Source: Sparassis latifolia (taxonomy: Eukaryota > Basidiomycota > Agaricomycetes > Polyporales > Sparassidaceae). Taken from it: a stretch of 64,000 nucleotides of DNA. The notes beneath the pieces are model-generated. The model was not told where the DNA came from, did no database searches, and saw nothing but the letters and a program-made list of their open reading frames with translations. Where the stretch lies: positions 1 through 64,000 of the forward strand of contig CM031562.1 in assembly GCA_018466975.1 (NCBI GenBank), given 5' to 3'. A program made the translations under genes and the position numbers. This document shows positions 34,318 through 46,085 of this stretch, one piece after another; the first letter of the stretch is position 1; each line of letters opens with the position of its first letter.

Positions 34318-35460
34318 TCACCACAGAGCCGAGCACCGCGAGGAGCCAGCTGAGGATAGCTTTCTTGTTAGATTCAAGGCGTGACTAACTGGAAGTAAAA
34401 CCCACGGAAATCCTAGAGACGCGAGCGTCCTCGGACCGAGTGTGAATAATAGCGTGTTCGCGACCATAGCACCTACGTATTTAAAATCAGCGGGCGGCAT
34501 AACGAAGGGCGTGAGGTGACGCACAGAACAGAATACCGAAAGCCCATGCGCTATCGCGCATCAAGACATTCAGCAGGTCTACGTTACCCCAATTGCTACG
34601 TCTCGACTTGATGAATCTTGCAATGGCGAGACCGAAAAGGAACGATTCACAGAGGATAGACGCGATTCTGTGACGCATCATGGATCAACGCGCTGTGTCT
34701 TCCATTTGTAGTGCGGCGCCCACGTGTATAAAATCATTTCGACAGGAAGGGAGGCTTCAATGCACCCTGGGCTCGTCATGATCTTAGGAATGCTGACACC
34801 AAGACTGGTGGTCATGACGACGAATTCGATGCCGCATGCGAGCATCATACTGAAGAGAACCTTCCTGCTTCCGGAATACATCGCATAGACTGGAAGCGAA
34901 ATCACCATACGCACCAAGTGGAGGAAACGGAATGCTCACGTCGCAGAACCAGAATGAGCTCTACGACGAGCTCCAGTAATATACAAGAGACGCCTTCAAA
35001 TATGAGCCACTCCAAGCAAGCCATCCGGTGAGTATTCACGACACTTTTCGCGGAATATCAAGAAATTAGATGATGTCACGGAGATCGAGAGGCTGACGTA
35101 CATGAGAGCGACAAGGGAATAATACCTGGTCACGATGTAAAGAAGCTTGGACCATGTCCACGGTGTGCTACCTCATCGAATTAAAAGCTCGAGTGCGAAT
35201 GGAGACTTGCAGGAACGTACGACCACAGGTGCGCGACCTGGGCAAGTTCAATGGTGACCGCACAAATAAAGTTGAAACACTCACTTCGTCGTCAGTAGTA
35301 ACACAGATATCCCATGCAAGAAAGCTCAACGCGGCCACTACAACAAACCAATCAATACGATATTGCGGCGAAGATCTCTAGGCTCACCTGAGCTCCGGCT
35401 CACGTCCTGAGCTTGCGACAGTCGGTGGAAGGATGCATCGGCTAGATCCACAGAGGACAT
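34318..35460 (-). CDS. DUF6533-type multi-pass membrane protein
   Basis: Minus-strand exons give the family's hallmark segments in order. MSSVDLADASF is the likely start at 35460. Then come WFVVVAALSFLAWD ending in TTDDE, WSKLLYIVTRYYSL, FEGVSCILLELVVELILVLR joined to LYAMYSGSRKVL, SIPKIMTSPGC, IASILCESFLFGLAI, LLNVLMRDSAW, and VANTLLFTLGP to the end at 34318. Clear introns are 34890-34939, 34668-34723 and 34473-34524, with matching phases. DUF6533 proteins are common in Agaricomycetes and have several transmembrane helices; their function is not known. Two junctions, near 35370 and near 35030, do not give a continuous frame with normal splice sites. The gene may carry frameshifts or have introns I could not place. 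Confidence 0.7.
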
Positions 35461-36560
35461 TAAATTACAGCACTTTATGTAGAATAGAAGCCAGGAGATT
35501 AAAGGGGATCAGGAGAAATAAAGACAAGCACAAATTTCGTCACCCTTGCCCACTCCGAGCAATCCATCTGGGGAGTTATAGTAATGGTTTGCTGTGCTAG
35601 TCCTTCGGGCTGCTGCGCCTCGTCGTATCGTCTTTGCGGGACGCTGCTACAGAAGTAAACATGCTAGCAGAGCTTGAAACGCGTCGGACAGTGAGCCACC
35701 ATCACCGTCAGGTCCCAAAAAGAGCGCCTGCTATATCGGGCAGGTTTCAGGCTCTCCGATCTGTGAGATCCCCGATCTACCAACTTCAAAGCCCGGAAAG
35801 CTTAAATCACGTTGAAATCGCCTCTGGACTTGTATTTACACCTTGCTCAAATTTCTTTTAACCCTCAGAATTCGGTAGATCAGCTGGCACTGCCTTGGAC
35901 CCTTCCTCTGGAAAACTCTCATCGCAATACGGACCTTTGTGCTCAACTTCTCTCTATTCCCATGTTCCCAGTAGAGCGACACGAAACCTACGAAACGGGC
36001 CTATAATCATCGATTACTATGCAAGATTATAAGTCATACATTGCGGTTTGTTTCAGATTTTACAAGAATTTCAATGTGGTGCGTATCGGACCGTTCTTTT
36101 TGAGCATCGGGCGTAATTGACTCTTGCGATTTTTGTCATTCATTTGGTCGAGATTTGCGATGGCCAGCGGAAGGATCGGGTTATGAGAAAGAGTATTTAT
36201 TGCTGACAAACCAACTTCTCGCACTCTAGAACGAGCACGATTTGATGAGTAGTTCGATCGCTCTGAAGACGTGCGCGAGGAGAAGAACAACCTTATTATG
36301 GCATAGCGTCTTTGTAGTCTTATTGCGCTGGCATATGCACAGCTTCTTTCTACGGCAGCATCACTTCGTCGCGGTCTCATCAGAGTGACGATGCATGCAC
36401 ACAACTTTCCCCGGGGTGAAGAAACACCCAAGCGCCGGGAATTGACCGTGCATACTTGTCTGGGTGAGGATGAATGTTAGATTGCAATACATATGCAGCA
36501 TGTGGGGCTCAGAGCTTCCTCTTCAGTTGACGACCAACAAAGCAGGAGTCAGAAATATGA
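35461..36560. other. No convincing gene
   Basis: A 123-codon minus-strand frame at 36060-36431 and a few shorter ones exist. None has a recognisable domain or a clear start and splice pattern. The first few hundred bases would be upstream of the DUF6533 gene. Confidence 0.35.
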
Positions 36561-37430
36561 TCAAAGACTTACGCGCTCAGGTCGAAAGTCGCATAAGGGT
36601 TGGCGAGTACTGTACACACCTCCGTCAGTAGATAGACCTTGAAGAAAAGAGTGCCGTGCTCCACATAAGCCGTTAGTGCTCAACATACATTGTCATACAA
36701 TTGATAGCAGTGTGCGAAATGTTGACCGGAAAAATTGTAGGACGTCGCCATGCGCGCATTCCAGGATATAACGTGACAGTCTTGTGCTGGAGTTGCTCTT
36801 TCAGGAATCTAGTCCAACGCAGTGGCATCGAAATTGATACGACGCCGATACGAATGCGCTTGCCCGACCAACTTCTTGCCCAGGCCGGCAGCTGCGAGAC
36901 AGTAATCCACCCTCTCCACCTTGCCCGTCGATTTATCGAAGTGGAAGTGCAGGGATACATAGCACACCCAACCCTTTGTCTGAGGTATCATGTTGCAGGG
37001 GACATGAAGAAAGAGGAATACATTCGGCATGTCAGGATACCCACAGGTATCTGCGGGTGCTCCTCCACCCCTCCTTCCTTCAAGGGAAAAGGCCCTCCAA
37101 ACGGATCGCTCCCCCAGTACATGAGCGGGAGTCCCAGCCAATCACTGCGCGCAAAGTCTGGGTGCGGAAGTCTGGCAGAGACTGTCCGCCTGTCGGTCGG
37201 CGCACGTGGCAAGTCTGTGTGTAAATCAAGGAATCTGCAGCGGAAGGGTGAGATGTGGGCGACGGCGACGAGCTGGCGCCACCTTCTCTTCGCTATGCTG
37301 GCTACGAGGGCTGGAACAGAGAGATGCAAAGACGTCGAACAGCATGTCATTATGCAAATCATTGATAGTGGCCGTCGAGGTCGTCGACACAGCTGTACCC
37401 GAAGTGAGATCCAACGTCTCTTCAAGTTAA
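36561..37430 (-). CDS. Unidentified minus-strand gene, exons not fully resolved
   Basis: Several minus-strand segments read like real protein. One is INDLHNDMLFDVFASL, faintly F-box-like. Others are MYWGSDPFGGPFPLKEG, then FDKSTGKVERVDYCLAAAGL with GKKLVGQAHSYRRRINFDAT, then VTLYPGMRAWRRPTIFP and HGTLFFKVYLLTEV. Plausible splice signals lie between them (a GTGGGT to CTCAG intron near 37.0 kb and a GTAAGT donor near 36.57 kb). They fall in different frames and I could not join them with confidence. A 283-codon plus-strand frame over the same region has a less natural composition. I do not recognise the family. Confidence 0.35.
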
Positions 37431-38110
37431 AATTACATATAGATATGTCTGTTTTGACCGGGAATATCTTTCCTGCCCAAGATGCCCTTCGCGTGCCCGC
37501 CACGTGGGATGATAAAGAACGAATTCGCAGTAGTGGCGTAACGACAAGCTAGTGGGTGCATTTCGTTGCGGATCTTTACTTAATGTAAGTCTTGAACTTT
37601 TGACCCCTCGAAAGCCGAACTGCCAATTTGACGTGAAAGTAGCCTGACAGCGAAAGCCGGAAAGGTGGGACGTGACGAAGGACAAATGAAGGACAAGCGG
37701 GCTTGGAGTCTCACCCACCCAAATACCATCGAAGTACCGCTCTTCCTCGATGCGACTTATGTCTTGAAAGCTTCACTCTTGAACTCGTCGTGGGCCGTTG
37801 AGCATCCCGCAACTAGTGGCAGAGAGATAATCGAGAACCGGGCCCGATCGATCTCGTCACACGTTGCTTTCGCAAGGTTGGTTTGTTTTCTTCGAGAGTT
37901 TTACTTGCTTCAGAGGACTCTCTGTGCGACATTTTCTCGACATGATTTCTGGGTTCTTTCAACGTGTATAACTATTGTTCAAGAGATACTCTTCACACAG
38001 CTCGACGCAGCCCGGCGTGACACTACCGTGGGTTAATTTGCCATCGTGAACGTTCCATTTCCCTATCTCATTACTGTGGGAAGACTTATAAGTACCTATC
38101 AACTATTGCA
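37431..38110. other. Intergenic region
   Basis: A 123-codon plus-strand frame at 37665-38036 is the longest. It has no motif I recognise and no link to the F-box fragment downstream. Nothing else is supported. Confidence 0.35.
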
Positions 38111-38740
38111 GGTTTTACCTGCGGACATCAACATCATTAAGGTCCATCCCTCCGATGGCTGCTCCCATAGACTCAGAACGCTCTCTGGCACACTCCCACC
38201 TGCAACGCACGACTACATCTTCGAGTACCTTCGGTCTGATCGCGCTGCGCTCAAAGCCTGCAGCCTTGCTTGCCGTGTATGGCTCTCTACCGCGTGGCAC
38301 CACTTCCTTCGCACCATCTCCGTATCAACCACCGACATCCACCTACTGTTGCACATTATAGAAACCTCCACTGCACCACTCATTCACTATGTACGCGCCC
38401 TGACGGTGCGTGTGACGAACAAGCATATGTTGCCGCAGCTACTAGCTCGTTTGGATGCAGTAGAATGCGTAACACTGCGAGGGTGGGTCTCAGATATTGT
38501 GCAGACCTCACACAGGATAAACAATGGAGAGAGGTCGGAACTCGGATGACGCGTTACTTCGGCATCGTGCTCTCCACGTTCGGGGCGCTCGTAGATGGCG
38601 CTTGTCGTCGAATCGCTACAGGGATCACCATCGACGTTCTTGTGTACTCCGCAGGGGTCTACGAAGGACGGCCTCTGCCACAGAATCGGAATTGGAGATC
38701 TCGCAGCATTAAACCGTTATTATTACTGAGACTTACATAG
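38111..38740 (+). pseudogene. F-box gene fragment, probably frameshifted
   Basis: A strong F-box of the common Agaricomycete type reads LPPATHDYIFEYL, then ALKACSLACRVWLSTAWHHF, followed by VRALTVRVTNKHMLPQLLAR and VECVTLRGW. The coding frame has no in-frame ATG. The only sensible start, ATG at 38155 (MAAPIDSERSLAHS), is one base out of frame with the F-box, which indicates a 1-nt indel at about 38190. The frame ends at 38549 after about 120 residues, far shorter than normal for the family, and the LRR part is missing or scattered over other frames. I read it as a pseudogene. Confidence 0.6.
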
Positions 38741-39118
38741 TTCAATGACGGCGGTTTTATATTTATGTCTCCGTCTGTTCGTTCCGTGGACTGACTGTTG
38801 TAGGTTCATAGGCTGTTCGAGGACGACTCGTGCGAAAATGGGCTAGAACCTACGCAAGATCGAGATCTCTATCATCGAGTCGTTGAGTCGCTGACATAGC
38901 ATTTCCCGGCCACTCGGTATATGTAACCCTCGGCATGGTCTCAAATCTCTCGGCCTGCTCAGGCCAAATGAATCCAGGAACCAGAAGGATTGAGCAGCCA
39001 TTCCGCACCCCACGGAGACAGAAGTGTATAAATACGGCGACGCACAAGACGACGGTTCCGAAGCTTTCGCAACGACCACCCCACGCCGTGCACTTTCAGA
39101 GACGTCTACGACTTGTCC
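38741..39118. other. Intergenic, promoter region of the NmrA-like gene
   Basis: No coding signal. A TATA-like TATAAATA lies at about 39027-39034, some 85 bp upstream of the start at 39119, a plausible core promoter distance for a fungal gene. Confidence 0.45.
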
Positions 39119-40254
39119 ATGGCTGATACATCTACCGATTCTCGGCCTCTGGTGCTCGTCTTTGGCGGCACAGGTCATACAGCGGTAGTAATCATCAACG
39201 GTCTCGTAAAGTCCGGGGCATTCGTACGCTTCGTGTCCTGCGTGTGCTATCCAACCTAACCCCTTGTCACAGCGCGTCGCTACGGCCGTTCGCGCGTCTT
39301 CTCTATCCAAGCCGGTAGTTGTCGAGTATAGGAAGAACAACGTCATTGTCCATGAAGCAGACATCGACGATGGCGTGGAAAAGCTGGCCAATGTACTGCA
39401 TGGAGTAGAAGTGCTGATCAGCACGATCACCGCGGAGAAGATCCTGAACCAGCGCGATCTCTTCGCCGCTGCAAAGCAGGTTGGTGTCAAGAGAGTTATC
39501 CCATGCGATTTTGGGACTCCCGGAGCGCGCGGGGTCCGTGACTTGCTCGATGAGGTTCGTAGGAAATGTTTTGCTTGTCGTCATGTTCTGAGTTCGTCCT
39601 TCACGTGCAGAAACTTGAAATACACGACTACATCAAGAATCTTGATCTTGGATATACCTTTATCGACATTGGCTGGTGGATGCAGACCTCCCTCCCCTTC
39701 CGTTCTACTAGCAAGTCCATGATGCGTGATATGAGCCGCCAACTTTACAACGGTGGTGTGAAGAAGATGCTCGTCACCAACCTGGACAAAGTCGGCGTGT
39801 ATGTTGCACGCGTCATCGCGGATGAGCGCACGCTCAACCATTCTGTGCTCATCTGGGAGGACCAAGTAACCGGATTGCAAGCCATGGAGATCGGCGCCAA
39901 AGTGAGCGGAGAGAGTTCAGCCTTGATAGAGAATATCGCGCACGTAAGTTCGTTGCATGGCTTTCTTTCTGGCTGTAAAGGGATCTCGTTTTCTAGGTAT
40001 CCGCGAACGAGCTTCTCGAACGAATTGCCGCCGCTAAGGAAGAGCATGCGAAGACTCATTCTTTCGTCTCTCTTTTGACCAAAACGCATTACCAATACCA
40101 ATACAGCGTCCACGTCCTCGGTGAAAATAGCTTGGAGAATGCGAAGGCGCTGGGTTACCTGGATTCCCGCGAGTTGTACCCTGATATCATTCCGGACACA
40201 TTGGAGAACTACGCGCCGAAGTTTTATGAGAACGAATATGCGTATATTCTGTAG
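39119..40254 (+). CDS. NmrA-like / isoflavone-reductase-like protein
   Basis: Four exons, 39119-39223, 39273-39554, 39611-39943 and 39997-40254, join in phase to 325 residues, normal for the family. The N terminus, PLVLVFGGTGHTA, is a Rossmann dinucleotide-binding loop, with GGTGHTA in place of the common GATGxTG. Then come DIDDGVEKLANVL, VEVLISTI, and VKRVIPCDFGTPG, the family's conserved substrate-side motif. The C-terminal half contains FIDIGWWMQ and GLQAMEIGAKVSGE and ends ENEYAYIL. Such proteins bind NADP(H). Some reduce aromatic or lignan substrates, others sense redox state as NmrA does in nitrogen control. The active-site Lys seen in true isoflavone reductases is not evident, so I cannot say whether this one is an enzyme. 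All introns are GT-AG, 49-56 nt, and the gene looks intact. Confidence 0.9.
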
Positions 40255-41050
40255 AGCGGTAAAGCAGTCTTGTTGTCTGTAGTCAGTACCTGTACCGTAT
40301 AATTTGGAGAATGATATGAGGCGCGAGGTGACGTCCCAACCCACGAAGAAAGGTAGAAGAAAGACTACTGGCAAAGTTGGATTCAATCATCAATTGTCAG
40401 ATGCACCTCCGCATAATACGTATGCATTGTATACGCTCTTCTTGTCCGGAAAGTATATGCGTCAGGATATTCAACTTGAGACCATATTCCATGACAATTT
40501 AGTCCCAGATATACGAGCTATGTGGCTCTACTTTACGATAGGCCGCAACCGAGTGTCAGACGTGATGAAACCGCGAGAAGGATACTAAGACCGACGTACT
40601 ATGAAAAAAAGACAAAAACAATGAGGACTTTCGGAAAACTAACGAAACAGCGTGAATACCTCAGTATTCCGCAGCGCCGAATAAATACAATGCCCTTTAT
40701 GGACGACGTGAGCAGAGACATATGTCATAAACTACAGAAAATTTCGCCGGTAAACCCAGCGTCTCAAACCTCCGGAAAATGCAACATAGAGTTCCCAATA
40801 AAATATATCAATCACCAGAATGAAATAGAGACCATGCACGAACTAGTTTGAAATCAACTTCGCTGCGCACAGTGCGAAGACAATAAAAACATCCAGGTCC
40901 ATGGACTCGACGATGGCCGATTTCTACAAGTCTTTGAACCGGGTCCTATACTTGCACTGCAGCATCACACGGCGCACACCTTGGGCATCTCGTCTGTCCC
41001 AACCTCCCAACGACCCGACGAATACCGGTGCATATACCCAGGAACGATCC
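40255..41050. other. Intergenic region
   Basis: Between the NmrA-like gene and the minus-strand F-box-type remnant. Two overlapping plus-strand frames (40304-40588, 40522-40851) have no motif or start context I trust. AT-rich patches near 40600-40690 are consistent with non-coding DNA. Confidence 0.35.
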
Positions 41051-42008
41051 TCACTCGTTCCTTGTGCTTCCCGCCCGATCCCGGCGCCCCACCTTGGTTG
41101 CCTCAGGCAGACTGCGTAAAATCGCCAGTACGGATGTGTGCGGCTCGAAGAGCGGGGTGGGGACCCTGATAGTGACGACCGCTGCAGCACTGTACTGTAA
41201 AATCCGGGCGAGATGCCCATCAAGAGTATCCCAGTCGAGATTTTCCGGAATAGTCAAAGTCGTGAAAGCATATGGGTTGCACAGGTCGATTACGACGTTG
41301 CGCAAGTGTGCGTGTGAGTGCCGCTGCTCTCCATTACTGTCGTCAGGTAATGGGTATGCGAGCCGGCATAGAACGGCACAGACCCAGCGCAGGGGCATGC
41401 GGCAGTTCAGTAAGATATCTTTGATATGCACGATCTCCAGGTTCACGTTGCGCAACAAGGCGATGCTCCCCGGCTTGCATTCGAACCGAGCGATATCGTT
41501 ATCGAGGGACAGTACGAGATGTCGCAGTGCATCTCCGGAGGTGTGCATGAGGTCACGCAGCATCGACCAGACTACGCCCCCCCCCAGCTGCACTTTGAGA
41601 GTGGATAACCGGGAGAGGTCCAAGGGACCACGGTCCGCATGCCACCCAAGAGGGGGGAGCTCGCTCCCGAAGGGAGAAAACCTGCCTCCATTGTGCGCCC
41701 AGGATACTTCAGATACTAATGGACGGATGCTAGCAGGAATCCGAGGCTGGAGTGTATTGTTTGGATACAGTGAGAGATTAGACATGTTCAGCGTCGACAA
41801 TCTCGGGAACGCCAGGAGGAACGTGTCGATTCTATGCGATCGAACTCGCAGTCGGCCATGAAGTTGAGGCGGGTGAGGCTGAAGTAGGGTCCTGCGTCCC
41901 TCAGCCTAAGAGGAAAGTGACACGGCGAAACGATAGCTGAGCGGACCCCGCTGCAGAGAACACAGCTACCGGCGGACTGGTGAGACCGGCAGATGAACTG
42001 TAGACGAT
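41051..42008 (-). pseudogene. F-box/LRR-type gene lacking its F-box, frameshifted
   Basis: The minus strand encodes typical LRR segments of the basidiomycete F-box family. LTRLNFMADCEFDRI is followed by DTFLLAFPRLSTLNMSNLSL, then LSTLKVQLGGGVVW, LRHLVLSLDNDIARF, LRNVVIDLCNPYAF and ILRSLPEATKVGRRD. Between FDRI and DTFLL (about 41835) the frame shifts by one base without splice sites, which suggests a 1-nt indel. Upstream to about 42008 an open stretch (SAIVSPCHFPLRLRDAG) continues the same kind of sequence, but no F-box motif and no ATG can be found. It is most likely a decayed family member. Confidence 0.6.
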
Positions 42009-42933
42009 TTGACTGAGAGGGGGCATGTCACGTCTGATACTGCGAGCCGTTCCAATTGTCCGCTAAAGGAGATAGATGAATATTGTCAAGTGATTGAGAT
42101 TCTTGTGAGCGCTGTAGAAGTACCAGCAACTAAGCACGAATTTGTGAGCGTCTGCCTGTCACCAGAATTGTCAAAGCATTACCCTGTGAAGTCATCTTCA
42201 GTTGATTAGATGCCTATAGTGTATGTCAGTGAAGCGGAATCAACACGAAGAATGCACTTCACGGGAAAAATACGGTGGAAGACATCATCAGCCAAATGTC
42301 CATCCGCGCCTAGAACAACGCTCTGAGCCTCAGAGTATGAGAATGGCGACACGCTTACCTGATGCTCATCAGAGTTCGCCCCAGGAGGTGCGCCTCGTCT
42401 TCCCGATCTGAACGTTTGTCTCAGGTTCAGTTCGCACCATATGGCAACCTGTCCACGGGAGAGGCATGCATTCAACGGGGTTCTTTCGGCGTTCACCCCA
42501 TCCTCGACGGCAAAAGCAGAACCATATTTGTTCGGCACTTTGAGACACGAACCGGGAAGCACCACTGGTTGGTATGGAAAGTCAAGAGCCACGGGCAGCT
42601 GAATGAAAACCTGGTATTTCCGCTATAATAGGTTACTCCGACAAATATTGCAGCATCCTAGGGCCGATGTCAGTTTATTTCGCGCTGCCACGGCATCTAG
42701 CATGTTTTACTGTAGTTACTATAGTCCATTAGCCACTATCGACGGTGCTCCATGCGTTGGCTCCTGAGGGCGAAGTTTGGGTTTGTGCGATCTTCCTTGA
42801 CCTCCCAAGTTGTCCGGATTATATCTGGCATAGGGTATTTTTTCCGGCAAAAATGTCCTGATTGTGATATGGCATCCTCCCCAATTTTCGCGGGTCCTGC
42901 AAGGAAGTGTGACACAAGCGTGACATATGTGAC
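42009..42933. other. Intergenic region with unassigned frames
   Basis: A plus-strand frame (42362-42628, with TIFVRHFETRTGKHHWLVWK) and a minus-strand frame (42206-42592) overlap. Neither matches a family I know and no splice sites tie them to neighbours. The 3' part is the promoter of the kinase gene. Confidence 0.35.
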
Positions 42934-44509
42934 ATGAACGTTCTACCAACTCCGATCCTCCTGCGGAGATTGGCACTATTTCTCGGGCAGTTGTCTCGTG
43001 TCAATCCTTTGGATTTTTCAACAGCAGCGGAAGCAGCGATTCTCCCGCTCGATGTCCCTGTCGAGGAAGAGAGGAGACAACACTATGATCCAAAGCAATT
43101 TTATCCAGTCAAGCTTGGTGAAGTCTTTCATGGCACGTACGAAATCGCTGTGAAGGTGGGCTTCGGCGGTAATTCGACCGTCTGGCTGGCTCGAAATCTT
43201 ATGCGGTACGTGCTCGCCAGACGCTACCCTGATAGGCACTGAAGCATGAGTAGTTTCAAGCAGAGGTATGCGATTGTGAAGATCTGCACGAACTCTCCTG
43301 ATCGGGCTGAGGAAGCACGGCACGAATTGGAACTCTCTCGTCACATTGCCGCCGCAAAACCTGGACATCCCGGCCTCGAATATGTCAGACTGGTCCAAGA
43401 TTCCTTTGAAATCCTGGGTCCCAGTGGGCCGCATCTGTGTCTCGTTTATAAACCCATGAGGGAACCTCTTTGGCTACTCCAGCGTCGCATGCCTGGCGGC
43501 GTTTTTCCAATGAAGCTTTTGGGATTTGTGCTCAAGTTCCTTCTTACCGGATTGTCCTACCTGCATAACGAGTGCAATGTTATACATACAGGTGGGCGCA
43601 GATTTTCCACTGCTCTACCATTCTTAATATATTGCCTTCAGATTTGAAACCCGAGAACGTACTCGTCGGCCTCGAGAAGACACTGTCGTTGGAGGACGTT
43701 GTGGCTGACGAGATAAATTCGCCGTCGCCTCGCAAAATTCTTCCTGACCGTACTATCTACCTGTCTCGGAATGATTTCGGCCGCCCCAAGTTGTCGCCTG
43801 GTCGACCAAAGATAGCCGACTTTGACGCTGCGGTTCGAGTGACTGGCTCTCAGAAGACATTCACTCATCCCATCCAACCCAACTGTTATCGCGCACCGGA
43901 AGCAATACTAGGCGCCCCTTGGTCATACCCTGTAGACATATGGAACCTTGGCACAATGGTGCGTGTTTTCTGGCTTCCTTATACTATTCTTTTATTGCGA
44001 ACTTATGTCGATTTGACGTGCCAAGCTTTGGGACCTCGTGGAAGGAAGGGCTCACAGGGGAGAGTACACCAGCCATGCGCATCTTGCGCAGCTCATTGGT
44101 TTACTGGGCCCCCCTCCGAAAGAGCTCTTGGCACGAGGTACCCAAACTGGCATTCACTTCGCCGCTGACGGTGCGTGTCGTTAGTTGATAAAGCAGATTC
44201 TCCGAACAACTTTGAATATCCAGGCGAGTTCCTAGGGCGTGCAGGGCGCGGCGTATTACCTATTCCACCAATTCGCACCTCTTATGAGAGATGGCATTGT
44301 CAATGCCTCAGCGGCCCCGTTTCTTACCCCATGTTGTCACCCGCAGCCTCGCTCCCTGCCTTGGGCCGGACGCGCGCCATTCCTCATGCATCATGCGGTG
44401 AGTGGTACGTCCTTCTACAGCACTTCCTAGTTTCCACGATTTGCTGTGCACAGGTCATCCGCTTCGCCACCTGCTGCGGTTCGCCTCATTCAGAGAGGCC
44501 TTGATATGA
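42934..44509 (+). CDS. SRPK-type protein kinase
   Basis: Six exons, 42934-43205, 43266-43591, 43642-43958, 44026-44170, 44224-44397 and 44454-44509, join in phase to 429 residues. The pre-kinase motif YPVKLGEVFHGTYEI is typical of SR-protein-kinase-like fungal kinases. It is followed by the glycine loop VGFGGNSTVW (75-84), the VAIK-type YAIVKI with Lys96, the alpha-C region near Glu111/113, the catalytic loop HTDLKPEN (198-205, Asp200) and APE (284-286) with Asp298. The metal-binding DFG is DFD (259-261). SRPKs phosphorylate Arg-Ser-rich splicing factors; many basidiomycete paralogues have unknown targets. The usual end of the C lobe (FMRKMLQW-type helix) is not recognisable in exons 5-6, so the 3' end may be degenerate or wrongly modelled. 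All introns are GT-AG, 50-67 nt. Confidence 0.82.
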
Positions 44510-45572
44510 AGTAAGAAATAACCGCATCGAAGGGAATCGCTTCGGTATGCTGCAAACGTCATGCGCCGTAGACTTCACGCTGCATGGAGACTAAGTCCAC
44601 CACGTGTTCTAATGAACGATGCGGACACGTTCTCTGGGTACTTCGTCGTTGCACACGCAATTTTGGCAGGTGTGAACCCTCGTTCGTTCTCGACATTGCA
44701 CTGTGCATCGATACGAGATGTCATTCGGCAGTCGTAGATAGACAAGAAGTGCGCAGCGCACAGGGGAAAACATGTTGGAGAGATCTGTAGGTATTACCGC
44801 CACGGGGATGCTATACATGGAAGCAAAAAACAAACTCACCATCCCAGTTGTCGCTCTGTCGTCCCGTGTGGACCAAAGAGTTCGCGTACACTGAAGAGCG
44901 CCATGCTCTGACGACAACCCCCCACGCCGCATGAATTATGACATTTAAGTACCTAGAATGTGGCAAAGGGCAAGTGCGGGTGAATATCATCATTGGTGTG
45001 AGAAAGGCCGCTGTTTACGCACGAATTGCGATAACAATCAAAACGATAGAGCTCAACGCCACAGTGACTCGCGAAGCTGATGCTTTGAAGATCCATCCAG
45101 AAAAATGCGATGTAGAGTCGCGGATGTAACACAAGTACTGTTTCGGTTTGTTACCGAGGTTGAAGCCGATGTTGTGTGAAGTATCCATTCCTCCTCGGTG
45201 TTCGTCCTGCAACACGTCGGAGGTATACCGATCAGCCGATGTTGAGGGAGAGTAAAGTACAGAGAAAGCAAGATCCCATAAACACAAGGACAAGTGAGCG
45301 ATCGCGGATTTGAGTGAGGACAAACACCTAAGGAACGAGGCTGCAGTCGGGCTTGAGGTTCGTCAAAATTTGAAGCGTGAGAGGCAATATAATCCTACCG
45401 AGATCAGAAATCGAGGAAACAGATGCACATCGTGAGGATTATTACTGTACACAAGTGGATGTAAAAACATGAGACGTCGACGAAAACTTCAAACCCTGCA
45501 ATCGTAATATCGATATTAGCACGATGAATACAATCGGATACACAGACCACGCGCCTCTGCCCAATTCTCAGC
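44510..45572. other. Unresolved, possible minus-strand membrane-protein remnant
   Basis: Minus-strand segments are hydrophobic and splice-like: FEVFVDVSCFYIHLCTVIIL, LVLVFMGSCFLCTLLSLNIG, ASRVTVALSSIVLIVIAIRA, YLNVIIHAAWGVVVRAW, and a GTGAGT donor near 44839. They suggest a multi-pass protein with several short exons. I could not join them in one frame and do not recognise the family. It could be a decayed gene. Confidence 0.3.
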
Positions 45573-45979
45573 TCAACGCTCTGCATTCTTCACAATGCTA
45601 TCATCGAAGGGGTCGCCAAATTCTGTAAACGTTAATCAGTATCCACCTGTGGGGTAAGATACGAAACGAAGAACTTACGCGCGCGCAGCTGGTCGACTAG
45701 TGGAGTATCTACCAGATCGTCACGCGATCCCCACCCGCCTCTCCTGGGAGCATCGTCCTTCATGAAATCGCGCCCGTCCCGACGCCTTGCTTTCGTATCG
45801 CGTACGTTATGCGAGCCGAACGGGCCTGTTCCCCCCGACGCGAATGGACGCTTGATCGGCGATGTCACGGCGTGGAAGATGGACGCAATGCTGTCACCCA
45901 TCTGGCTGGAGTAAGTGGGCTCGTCTGGCAATGTGCCGGACGAGGAAGAAGAGTTCGGGGAGCCTGGCTCTGAGTCCAT
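45573..45979 (-). CDS. Small conserved fungal protein, unknown function
   Basis: Exon 1 (45679-45979) starts at MDSEPGSPNSSSSSG and exon 2 (45573-45622) ends FGDPFDDSIVKNAER. The 56-nt intron 45623-45678 (GTAAGT to TTTACAG) keeps the frame. The product has 116 residues and is hydrophilic, with MGDSIASIFHAVTSPIKRPF in the middle and a basic, Arg/Asp-rich second half. An upstream GTG at 46006 keeps the frame open but the first ATG is 45979. The compact, Ser-rich start and conserved-looking C terminus suggest a real, conserved protein. No domain is known to me. It is transcribed divergently from the mitochondrial protein gene at 46086, only 106 bp away. Confidence 0.75.
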
Positions 45980-46085
45980 CGTGGCGGGAGGAAAAGTGAA
46001 GTGCACGTGCTGTGACGCCGACGCGACGCGCGAGTCTAACCGTGATCACCCCGACTCTTGCAGATCGTCGCGGACGTCGAGAGCG
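45980..46085. promoter_or_regulatory. Divergent promoter, 106 bp between start codons
   Basis: Two genes start in opposite directions from this 106-bp gap (ATG of the minus-strand gene at 45979, ATG of the plus-strand gene at 46086). It is GC-rich and lacks an obvious TATA box. Both 5' UTRs and both promoters must fit here or overlap the neighbouring gene, so the pair is probably co-expressed. Confidence 0.6.

Noticed and set aside
36701..37552. A 283-codon plus-strand gene
   Set aside because: The composition is unnatural and the opposite strand carries more convincing protein-like segments with splice signals.
45980..46006. Start of the small minus-strand protein at 46006
   Set aside because: That codon is GTG; the first ATG is at 45979, and the extra residues would fill the short divergent promoter.
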